Origin: Cladosporium sp. IMV 00045
Lineage: Eukaryota > Ascomycota > Dothideomycetes > Cladosporiales > Cladosporiaceae
Assembly (NCBI GenBank): GCA_001931905.2
Contig: MSJI02000516.1
Span: 1-63,302 of the forward strand
Direction: 5' to 3'
DNA: 63,302 nucleotides
Position numbers and translations under genes: made by a program. Below the pieces are notes generated by a model. That model was not told the DNA's origin. It did not search any database and saw only the letters and a program-made list of their open reading frames with translations. Shown in pieces: positions 54,509 to 63,302 of the stretch (position 1 is the first letter of the stretch; each line of letters opens with the position of its first letter).

Positions 54509-56893
54509 CTACGTCCAAAGCCTAACAGTACCATCAGCACCAGCACTAACACACCAAGCCTCTCTAGGATGCCAGTCGAGGTCCAAAACACCCAGCTCCT
54601 TGACAACCTTGTGACCGCGAAGCACCTTCAGCGGCACAACGGTAGCATTCTCCATACTGTCACCCACGACCTTGCCGTGGAAGACCTGCACGGAACCGTC
54701 ATCACTGGCGTCCGCGAACAGAGGCAGGGAGGGATGGAATTTGGCGCTACGGATGGCCTTGTCGTGGTAGCGGAGGACCTTGTAGGGCGTGTTGCCGAGA
54801 TCCATGTCGTGCCACAGCAGTCTCCTGTCGTAGGAGGAGACGATGAGGTTGTTACCCTGCGGGTGCAGGGAAATGGAGGAGATCCAGCGGGCGCCGGGCT
54901 GGAGTTCGCGCTCGAGTTTCTGCTGCTGCAGGTCGTAGACGCGGACGCGCTGGCGGGTGGCGACGAAGAAGAGGGGTTTGGAGGGGTGGAAAGTGGCTGT
55001 CTGAGCAAGACCGCGGAGGCGGCGGAAGGGGTGTTGAGAGAGGTGTTTGCTGAGCGTGTGGATTGCGACGGCGGTGGAGGTGGCGCTTGTGTTGGGGCAC
55101 ACGGTGGCGAAGTAGTCGCCGCGACGGTGCCAGACGAAGGTCTTGGGCATGGAGCGGAGAGAGACTGTGAGGTAGACGCCTTGAGAGCCGTGGGCAGGGA
55201 TGGGACGGTGCCAGTTCGAGGGAGAAGCCTTGTCGGCGCCCGATGCGGTCTTGAGCTGTGGGTTTGCGTTGGGGTTGTTGAAGCCGGAAGTGATGATTTC
55301 AATGGCTTGTGATTCGGCTTCAGGGGTAGTGATAGAACCTGAAGGCACAATGAAATGCACGCTGTCGCTGCAGCAAGCCGCGAGAACCGGCGGGTCAGCT
55401 GTTGGACGCCATGATACCACGTTCACCGCATCCTCGGCAGATAGCTTGACGCGCTGGAAGCAGTAGCCGGTCTTCAGTTCCCACAGACGGACGGTGCCAT
55501 CATCGCCGCCAGAAGCAAGGTACTGTCCAGACGGATCGATAGCAACAGTGCGGACTCTGCCATCGTGGCCCTTGAAAAGAGTAGCGACATGGTCAGGGAA
55601 TGGGCGCAGCTCTGCAGGGTCCGGAAGTTTGGGAAGTAAGCTCTCAGGATCAATGTTGAGCTTGCTTCTTCGTACTCTGGGTGCAAGGTAGAGGTCGAGG
55701 CAGCGCTCAAACTTCTCCTTGACGAATCTGGCATATCCGGGTACTCTGCGCAGCGCAGAGTGGTCTTGCGGCAGGTAGTCACGGGTGCGGTCCTCGTCAT
55801 CCGCATTCTCCCACGCTTCTCTCTCAGCCTTGTCGGGAAGGTACTCTGCGGGCGGGTGGTAACTCTCTTCATAGCCGGGCGGGGGAAGTTTGGGTGCCGG
55901 AACGTTCATAATGTGATCAGGACGAGGTGCCTCGTCGGCCCAGACATCGTATGTTGCAAAGTCTTCTTGCTCATCCTGCTCTTTCTCCTCCTCAGTCGGG
56001 GCACGGTATGGCTGAATGCGGCCCTCCTTGATCGCCTTGACCATCTTCATCACGCGCTTGTGTTCGTGCATAGAGGGGACGAAACGTCTCTTGGGCTCGG
56101 GTGCGGCAGACAACGGCATGATCTCTTGGTTGTGCTTGCCAGTAAACCACTCGACCATGTCGGGGTACGGGTCGTATCCCTCGCCAGGCTGCTCATTGCG
56201 AGCCAATGTCTTGAGCACTTCGAGCTCTTCACGGCTGAGGTTGAGCGGTTTGCCAGTAGCGGGATCGGTCAGACCAGTCCAGCCCTCGGGCAAGTCGATG
56301 CTCTCAAGCAACGAGTCGAGCGCCTCACCCTTCGCAGGTCGAGCAATGCGCTTGCCGTTGATATCATAACCAATGTGAGGGTAGGCGTCGTAGTAAGAAA
56401 GCGGGATGTTGCCAATCGTGTTGGTGGTCTCAGGCGCATCAGAGTCGTCAGAATCGTAGTTGGGCTCGATTTCCTTGTAGACATAGCGCTCGTTGCCGTT
56501 CGCGTCCGTCTCAATGGTGTAGTTGGGTCTGTCAGCATCATCCACAAGAGGCTTAACGGGCGTTCCCGAAGAAATTGATGCGATGTCCTTAGCGGTATCG
56601 GTTCCTGTGAGCTTCGTATCTTTCGTCTTCAAGTCGCGAATTTGTTGCCTGACATCCTCTTCCTCGTCGTCGGAGGACGGGATCTCGTCACTGTCCAACT
56701 CTTCCTCTTCATCCTCATCCTCGTCAAATTCTTCCTCCTCGCTCTCATCCTCGCTGGCATTCTCGTCCGAGCTGCTTCCATCGTCGATTGCGCCGTCCAA
56801 GAGTCCATTGCCCAGAGCGTCGTCCTCCTCTTGCGGCTTTGGTCTAGGGACCTCGACGACCTTGCGCTTCTGTCCAGCACGTTGGGGCGCCAT
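54509..56893 (-). CDS. ERB1: Ribosome biogenesis protein Erb1 (BOP1 family)
   Basis: Single exon, 794 aa from the ATG at 56893. Nucleolar factor of the Nop7-Erb1-Ytm1 (PeBoW) complex required for processing of the 27S pre-rRNA and 60S assembly. An acidic, Ser-rich N-terminus (about 20-110) is followed by the BOP1NT domain ([60 protein letters not shown]) and a C-terminal WD40 propeller beginning [20 protein letters not shown] and ending [12 protein letters not shown]. The last WD repeat ends exactly at the C-terminus, as in other Erb1 proteins. Intact. Confidence 0.95.
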   Translation of the reverse strand: MAPQRAGQKRKVVEVPRPKPQEEDDALGNGLLDGAIDDGSSSDENASEDESEEEEFDEDEDEEEELDSDEIPSSDDEEEDVRQQIRDLKTKDTKLTGTDTAKDIASISSGTPVKPLVDDADRPNYTIETDANGNERYVYKEIEPNYDSDDSDAPETTNTIGNIPLSYYDAYPHIGYDINGKRIARPAKGEALDSLLESIDLPEGWTGLTDPATGKPLNLSREELEVLKTLARNEQPGEGYDPYPDMVEWFTGKHNQEIMPLSAAPEPKRRFVPSMHEHKRVMKMVKAIKEGRIQPYRAPTEEEKEQDEQEDFATYDVWADEAPRPDHIMNVPAPKLPPPGYEESYHPPAEYLPDKAEREAWENADDEDRTRDYLPQDHSALRRVPGYARFVKEKFERCLDLYLAPRVRRSKLNIDPESLLPKLPDPAELRPFPDHVATLFKGHDGRVRTVAIDPSGQYLASGGDDGTVRLWELKTGYCFQRVKLSAEDAVNVVSWRPTADPPVLAACCSDSVHFIVPSGSITTPEAESQAIEIITSGFNNPNANPQLKTASGADKASPSNWHRPIPAHGSQGVYLTVSLRSMPKTFVWHRRGDYFATVCPNTSATSTAVAIHTLSKHLSQHPFRRLRGLAQTATFHPSKPLFFVATRQRVRVYDLQQQKLERELQPGARWISSISLHPQGNNLIVSSYDRRLLWHDMDLGNTPYKVLRYHDKAIRSAKFHPSLPLFADASDDGSVQVFHGKVVGDSMENATVVPLKVLRGHKVVKELGVLDLDWHPREAWCVSAGADGTVRLWT

Positions 56894-57251
56894 GTTGGTG
56901 AAGTATGTGTTGGAAGTGAGAAATTGTCCGGAAGTGCTCCAGATCTTCAAAGCCAGACGGCTTTCTCTCTCCAGCTAGAAAAAAGCTTCAAACTTCACAA
57001 GACCCTCGGCCTCTCTTGATCCCAGCGCACCCGGACCGAAGCGGACTAGCGCGACCGAGCCGATCCCGCTTCCCAAATTGGACGTCAGGCAGACAAGTAG
57101 GTGAGAGCTGAGCTGAAGTCACGAAGCATCCTTCATGCGCGGGGATGGAAAGCCAGTATGAGGCCATTCCTCCGGGTACAGATGACATCGTATCTTGGTA
57201 TATGAAAGCCAATTTGTATCTCGAAATATTTCAATCCACACAGTCAACGGC

Positions 57252-58546
57252 ATGGCTGTAGGCACACTCTCCATGTCAGCACGCACCACCGAAGATGCGC
57301 AGACCAAGCGCCGCGCAGCTTGCGATGAATGCCGTATGCATCACGAAAATACATGATATCTGATCTTGTTGTCTAATTTCACGAAACGGTAGGAACCAGA
57401 AAGCTCAAGTGCTCTGGTGAGCAGCCATCATGCGCCAGATGCTCGAAAGAGGGCTTGAATTGCGTGTACTCGCCACAAAAGCAGATGGGACGACCCAAGA
57501 AACGACAGCGGTCCGATGAAGGAGTAGACGATGAAGTGAACATCGGCGACACGTCTAATTCACAAGGCGAGCTTCCGTCGGTTGACAGCCAGTGGCAAGG
57601 CCAGCCACATGACTTCGTGGACAATACATTCGCCTCAAACGAGATACTGCCAGACATCAATTCAGGCACCTTCGACACCGCATTCACGCCAGGAGGAAGT
57701 CTCCAGCCCTGGATGTTGCCAGCAGAACTCGACTGGAACATGACCTCGCAAGCCCGCACTCCAGTCGAGACCACCATACCAGGCCTTACTCCCGACACGA
57801 GCGCACACAACAGCCCACCATCCCTTCAAACCAACAACACCACCCCTCTCCCCACCTGCGCCTGCCTCTCAACCCTCTACCTCACCCTCTCCACCCTCAC
57901 GACAATGGACACGACCTTCTCCTTCCCCACCTCCCTCCATCCCCTGCGCGGCGCCATGAGCACCGCAGCCACAGTAATAGACTGCCCCACCTGCCCAACC
58001 CGCTTCATAACCGGCCTGCAAAACGTCCAACTCCTCAACGCCCTCCTAATGTCCCTCGCCGATCGCTTCTCCCGCATCCTCACATCTATAACCAACGAAG
58101 CCAACACCCTCGCAGCCCACAACGCCACCCTCCTCTCCCCCTCACAGCACGCGACCAAATCCTTCCGCCTCGCAGACCTCTCCACACCCCATCACCTACA
58201 CACGGGCGGGCTGGATTGCGCAGCGTCGTTTAACCTCTCCCTCTCGCCCTCCGAATGGCGCAGCATGGCGAAGAAAGTGGTGAGAGCGGAAGTCTACGGC
58301 CCCACGGATGGGAACGAGTGCTGTCCTTTCCTGCTGGGGTTGATAGGGCGGATGGAGGAGAGGCAGGATCGGTGGCATCAGATGCCGCCGGCGGGGGATT
58401 TTCCGAGAGATGTGGCGGGGAATGTTATGTCGAGGAGTTTTAGGCCGGTCGGCAGCGGGGAGAATGGGGCGCAGCAGGGAGAGCATCTTTGCTTGAAGAT
58501 GTTGGCGGGGACGAGGAGGATGGTGGAGGCGTTTGATTGGGAGTGA
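57252..58546 (+). CDS. Zn2Cys6 transcription factor
   Basis: 411 aa; exons 57252-57333 and 57393-58546 (intron 59 nt, branch CTAAT). A second ATG at 57273 could also serve. The intron lies inside the zinc cluster, as is common: AACDEC-R before it and TRKLKCSGEQPSCARCSKEG followed by LNC after it, giving the full C-x2-C-x6-C-x5-C-x2-C-x6-C pattern. A basic stretch GRPKKRQRSDEG follows. The C-terminal half has a Cys-containing helical region (CACLSTLYLTLSTL; PTCPTRFITGLQNVQLLNAL) like that of AflR-type pathway regulators. Divergent from ERB1 by 358 bp. Targets unknown; no biosynthetic cluster adjoins it. Confidence 0.87.
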
Positions 58547-58945
58547 TGGGGGTCGATGGGATGGAAGGGTCTGGGGCGGGTTTTTGAGGGTTGTTTGGGA
58601 TGTACTTGATTTGTAGATGTGTGTATATGAGGAAATGATTACGATCTTACGTGAACACTTAGACAAGTGTAAGGTCCTCTGTTTGCCTCATGTGCATAAA
58701 TGGCTGTCTAGTTCCTAGAACCAGTGTCGTCCATTTCCAGACTCAACATACAAGGTGCGTTCTAATCATTGACCTGTGAGACGACAATGCCTGGAGTGGA
58801 TCTTCGAAACTTGTCTTGCAATACACTTCTAACGAGCCTGATGCATCCACTTCCTCAAAACGCCGCGCTTGAAATCTCCAAAGCTTGTAAGCGTACATCC
58901 CTACCCATTCTCCTTAGAACATCGCTTTTCATGGCACCTTCAAAT
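58547..58945. other. Intergenic, convergent 3' ends
   Basis: 3' regions of the Zn2Cys6 gene and of LEO1. Nothing else visible. Confidence 0.6.
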
Positions 58946-60633
58946 CTACTCCTCCTCCTCATCGTCCAACACGACCTTTCTCCTCTTCTTCGGCGCCTGA
59001 ACCGCCGCGTCGTCATCATCATCCTCCTCCTCGCCCTGCGCATCCTCCTCATCGTCACCACCCCTCGACCTCTTCGGGCTCGCTTCGCGAATCCCATCAT
59101 CCTCATCGTCATCGTCCTCAACAACTTCCTCCTCATCACTACCAGCCACGAAATCGTCTTCCTCGTCATACTCGTCCGCTTTGCTCTGGAAGCCGCGGCG
59201 TCCGTAGTCCTCGTCAGAAGAGTATTCCGAGTTCGCGCGGCGCTGGCGCGGTCGTCGCTGCTTCGCGCCGCCTTTGCTCGCGCGCCCTTGTGATGCGAAT
59301 CCCAGCTCTTCGTCGTCTTCCAGCATGCTGGCGTTGAGACCACCGCCGCGGCCGGAGCGCGCGCCGCGGATACCGCTCGAGCGCTCCGTTTGGCGCTCTT
59401 CTTGGGCGAGCAGACGTTTCCGTGCGCGCGCCTTTTCGCGCTCAGCTTGTTCGGCTTGTCGGCGCGCGAGGTCGGGATCTTCGTCTACTACCTTCAGGTC
59501 ACCGCTTGTGCCTTGCACGCGGGAGGCGTTGGAGGCAGCGGCTAGAGAGCTTTGCAGTTGGGTGATAGCGTCGTCGACGACAGAGGCGGACTGCTTGATC
59601 TTGAGGCCGGCGGTGATCTTGTGTGAGACGCGGAGGGTGCCGACGGCAGGATAAGGCGCGACGAGGTAGGTGAGGTAGTCTTGCTTCTCGTTGTACTTTT
59701 CTCCGACAGCCGCTGAAGCGCCAGCACGACCACCTCTTTGTGTGGCCTTGATGGACGTGGGTGTGGGCTTGACTGGGTTGCGCTGGGGTGGTGCAAGAGC
59801 GTTGCCGTCGATTTCGTACTGAGTTGTTGGATCGGAGGCGAGCTGGACGGTGATTGAGCCGTCGCTCCAGCGAAGGACACGCGCGTTCGATTGCAATTCG
59901 GATGAGTTGTTGGGAGAGCGCCTCCAGCGGAGAGTGCTCAGGGCGGTGTTGTAAGGCGAGAAGGTGCTCGATTGGGTTTTGCTGTGGTGGTCGGCCGAGG
60001 GAGGCTGGAAGTCGGCGGGCTTCCAGGCTTTGGGTTCGAAAGCCATAAACTGCGGTACTTTGAGAAGGTACATCTGTTGTCGTCAGCACAGTGCACAGCT
60101 TTTATTGCGCAAGAGTGGAGGTTCACATACCTCGCCGTCGCTGGGTTCTGGCCCTGCTTGTCTGGGCAGGTCGAGATCCATGACAATCTTCTCCTGCTCC
60201 TGCATCTCGGGTTCCTCTTCTGCTGCAGCATCGCCAATCCGGTCTTGCCTGCCTTCGTCGTCACCTGAGTCGAGCTCTTCATCATCGAGCTCTCGCCGAG
60301 GAGGCCTGCGCAACAGTTAGCGATTGGCCTCGATGGATTCAAGGCAGTGCAGCAAACATACTCAGCCGCAGGATCTTCTGGTAATTCTTCATCGTCACCG
60401 CCGTCGCCGAACAGGTCGTCGTCATCCTCAGCATCCTCCTGTTCTTCGTCGGCATTGTTCATTACTCTGTCCTGTCTCCGTCCCTTTCTCTGAATGTCAT
60501 CGTCTTCGTCGTCTTCGTCCTCATCCTCGGGCTTTTCGGCAGTGACAGTGCTGGCCACTCCATTGGTCTCGTCGTAATCGTGGTCGACGGGAGGTCGGTC
60601 GATGTCTGCGCTCACTGCGGCCGCGGAAGCCAT
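58946..60633 (-). CDS. LEO1: PAF1 complex subunit Leo1
   Basis: 524 aa; exons 60633-60362, 60305-60131 and 60073-58946 (introns 56 and 57 nt, first with branch CTAAC). Leo1 is a subunit of the RNA polymerase II-associated PAF1 complex, which couples elongation to histone modification. An acidic N-terminus (about 35-145) leads to the conserved Leo1 domain starting MYLLKVPQFMAFEPKAW, with NARVLRWSDGSITVQL and YEIDGNAL, then DYLTYLVAPYPAVGTLRVSH. A charged Arg/Lys- and Asp/Glu-rich tail ends KKRRKVVLDDEEEE, with a nuclear-localisation-like segment. Layout and length match fungal Leo1. Divergent from the Mob gene by 556 bp. Confidence 0.92.
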
Positions 60634-61189
60634 TGTAGGTTGTGAATGCGCGCGCAGGCGTGGAGTGAAGGTGTGGTCGAGGGTATGGAGGATGCTGTAT
60701 TCTTGGGTGAGTGAAGCGACCGACTCGCGCACAAGGTGTCTAGTTGAAGTGGCAAGAGGAGGTGGACGGTATATCTGCGTGTGCAGTGAGTGAGGTATTG
60801 ATTGAGCTGTGAGGTCGCGAATGGAAAGTTGCGCACGCGCCTGCTGTGGTCGGAGGTCGCGCCAGTTCAGCTTTGGCTGTCTGACCGTCTGTGGCTGTTT
60901 CTCTCCCTCCCTGGCTTCAAGCAAGAGAGATCCCTTTCCCCCCTCCGTAAGGCTGAGGCATCCAGGCACGTTTCACAATCGCCCACACCTCCTGAGACCG
61001 ACTTCACTTCCTCTTAATACATTCACCCCCACCATCCTCTTCTGTTCCTCTCAAACACCTTTCAGACCTCAATTGCTTTGTTTCTGTTTGTTGCTAGCGA
61101 GGCACGGCACATCGCATCTCCGCACCTCCTGCAGCATCCCGGAACATACTTGACCGCACTTCCCTTCCACCACAACATTCCCCGCCATT

Positions 61190-62959
61190 ATGTCCTCTTG
61201 GATGAACAACCTGTATGTATTGAATGCTTTCCTTTTCTTCCCTTTCTGTTCCAGAATCAGGCAAAGACATTGCAATGGAGGGTCGAGCAAAGTTGGCGAG
61301 GGGTATTGGGTATCAGACGAGAGTGGGGTTTCTCGAGAGGTTCTGGATTTCTCGCCCATCAATGCGACAAATCCGTGCATTAACTACAGATCAACTCGAT
61401 CATGATGCTGCATCACGCACCGACCGGCTCCTGGATATGCTAAAGACTGGATAAGTCCTCCCTGGATGTTGGCCATGTTGCAATCCGTCTCGAAGTGCTC
61501 GTCGAAGGCCCTCTCCGAAAGCACTTACGATCACAGTCACCGGAACCTGGATCTCCAGTCTCTTGCACCGCTAGCAAATACGCACTCGATCTGTCCTGGA
61601 CAAGATTGAAAATGCAAACGGTCGACGTGCTCGGAGACGCCACGCCGGTTTCAGAAAACCCGCCACGAGATCGGCAACGTGCATACCATGAGCCACTTTG
61701 GAAGGCTTAATCGCGCATTGGTCCTCGGTTTACTCCTACTTGCTCCTCTACTTGCTGCGACCTACTGTCATGCATTCTTGCCTGTTTGCTCTTTCCCTCT
61801 GCGGGACTACCCGCTGACTTCACCTCAAACCGCTTACGCATACCTAAATCGATACGCGCTAACATCACATGCAACAGGCGGGCCTTTGGGCGTGGCAGCA
61901 ACCAGAACCGCACAAACCAACCTCAGAACAGCCAGCCGCCGAGCCGCAGCAACACTTCCTCACCAACCACATACAGCCCGTCATCTCTCGGCCCTCCCAC
62001 CATCCCACCTGCGCCAGCATCTCCTTCACTCACCGCCAGCATGGCTCAAAACGAGTCTGCTCACATGTCCAACCAAGTCCCTACCAACAAGACGCCGCTT
62101 TTCTTCCGCGAGGAGAACGCAGGGTTCATTGCGCGTGGTAACTTCATGACTCTGGCCTTGAAGCCGCAGCTTGTTGAGGAGGGTGAATGGTTGGCCCATC
62201 AAGGTATGTAGCCCTCACTTGACATTTCACAATTGCTACCATGCTAACGCCACCAACAGTGTCTGAGCAGTACCGCGTCCTTGGTGGCATGCTCAAGATT
62301 GTCCAAGAGATGGACCCCACCCGCGGCACCTCCATTTGCAACACCCAAGCTTGCCCTACGATGTCGGCTGGCTCGTAAGTCATACCCAACTGCCATCGTT
62401 AGACACAAGCTAATTCTTCAGCAACAACTACACATGGATCGATCAGAACCGCAACCCCATGCCTCTCCCAGCTCCCACCTACATCAAGCACATCCAAACC
62501 TGGGTCGGCGGCAAAGTCCTCGACACCTCCCTCTTCCCCATGGACCCTTTCACCTCGGCTCCCACCATTCCAACCCAAGCACAAGCCCAGGCCGACCCCA
62601 ACTACTGGCTCGGCAAGCCGTCCGGCTTCCCTCAGCGCTTCGAGACCGAAATCAAGAACATGTACAAGCAGATGTTCCGCTGCTACGCGCACCTGTACTG
62701 GCAGCACTGGCTCGCCTTCTGGGATCTCAACTGCTACCGCGAGCTCAACACCTGCTTCGTGCACTTCATCAACGTCGCCCGCCTGTACAACTTGCTGAGC
62801 GAGAAGGACACCGAGCCCATGCAGCCTCTTGTCGAGCTTTGGGTCAAGCAGGGCGTTCTTCCGAAGGTCGAGAGGGCCGAGGCTGGTGGTCCTGGCCCTG
62901 CTCCTGGTTCGTCTGGCGGTAGCATTGCGGGCAGCGCGCCTGTGAGCGCTGCTGCGTGA
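61190..62959 (+). CDS. Mob1/phocein family kinase activator, Mob2-like
   Basis: 333 aa; exons 61190-61212, 61878-62203, 62260-62374 and 62422-62959. Exon 1 is only 23 nt (MSSWMNN plus two bases) and intron 1 is 665 nt, ten times the local norm, with a CTAAC branch. The joined start MSSWMNNLRAFGRGSNQN is supported by phase. A Ser/Pro-rich linker is followed by the Mob domain: FFREENAGFIARGNFMTLAL, EGEWLAHQVSEQYRVLG, C-x4-C in ICNTQACPTMSAGS, MPLPAPTYIKHIQTWV, FRCYAHLYWQHW (zinc-binding H-x4-H about 245-250) and PMQPLVELWVKQG. Mob proteins bind and activate NDR/LATS kinases in polarity and septation. An insert around FPMDPFTSAPTIPTQAQAQA is typical of filamentous-fungal Mob2-type members. Confidence 0.85.
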
Positions 62960-63302
62960 GAAAAGCAGCCTTGTTGCCAGGACTGATTGAAGGGAGCATG
63001 GCGTAGGGTGTCCGGCGTACCACCAAATGAGCAGCAACAGTCGATGAAGCGAAAGGGGAAGAAGAACCTGTTTCATCAGGCGCCCAACACTTTGAAGCAT
63101 TTTCCGGTGGGAAGCAAGTCATACAGAATGGGAAAAGCAAACATCAAACGAAGAAAATCATGGATTGCATCACAGCTTACGTAGAGCCAGCATTGTCAGA
63201 ACTCAAGTCTCGACGGAAAGTAGCAAGTAACGAAAACAAGAGAAAAGAATCGAAAACTTTCAAAGTCCTATGAACCCCCTGAGTGCCGTTGCCTTTTTTT
63301 TT
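62960..63302. other. 3' region of the Mob gene, window edge
   Basis: No gene. The window ends in a T-run. Confidence 0.5.

Noticed and set aside
58946..59300. Plus-strand frame over the LEO1 3' end rich in Leu/Ile/Val
   Set aside because: It is the antisense shadow of the acidic Asp/Glu repeats of Leo1.

Overview
The window is nuclear DNA of a filamentous ascomycete (Pezizomycotina). The evidence is 47-90 bp GT-AG introns with CTAAC/CTAAT branch points, fungus-restricted families (HET domain, PTH11-like rhodopsin-fold receptors, Zn2Cys6 and bZIP-DUF3425 regulators), and a block with the mark of repeat-induced point mutation (RIP). A Dothideomycete such as a Mycosphaerellales species is my best guess, but this is inference. 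All exon structures were read by eye from splice signals and checked only for reading phase.

Left arm (1-17.5 kb) is accessory and decaying. Bases 1-2328 contain no CpA and no TpG at all. They hold a 22-bp tandem array and the C-terminal end of a pogo/Fot1-like DDE transposase. Beyond the block come an intact secreted type-B carboxylesterase with a 5-nt microexon, a rhodopsin-fold membrane protein, a broken HET-domain gene, an 8-Cys surface protein, a secreted RNase-fold protein with degenerate catalytic residues, a hypothetical protein, a broken epoxide hydrolase and a broken multi-pass membrane protein. The three broken genes carry frameshifts and stops but are not RIPed.

Middle (17.5-34 kb) is rich in secondary metabolism and secretion. 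An NTF2-like/flavin monooxygenase gene converges on a GMC oxidoreductase. They are followed by a second PTH11-like receptor, a secreted S51 (cyanophycinase-like) protein, a six-Cys small secreted protein, an F-box protein, and two head-to-tail genes (30930-31997) for very small secreted proteins that share a core motif. One of these proteins carries the motif twice, each copy preceded by a Lys-Arg (Kex2) site. This pair is my best candidate for an undescribed system: a Kex2-processed repeat-peptide family.

Right arm (34-63 kb) is mostly conserved core: a Cys/His-rich zinc protein, complex I subunit ESSS/NDUFB11, a bZIP-DUF3425 factor, a fatty-acid-hydroxylase-fold membrane protein, a Cys-rich single-pass membrane protein, a large alpha/beta hydrolase, an acyl-CoA thioesterase, a p24 cargo receptor, a GNAT acetyltransferase, Erb1 (ribosome biogenesis), a Zn2Cys6 regulator, Leo1 (PAF1 complex) and a Mob-family kinase activator. 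Two nearly identical intron-containing tRNA-Ala(AGC) genes lie 20 kb apart in opposite orientation.
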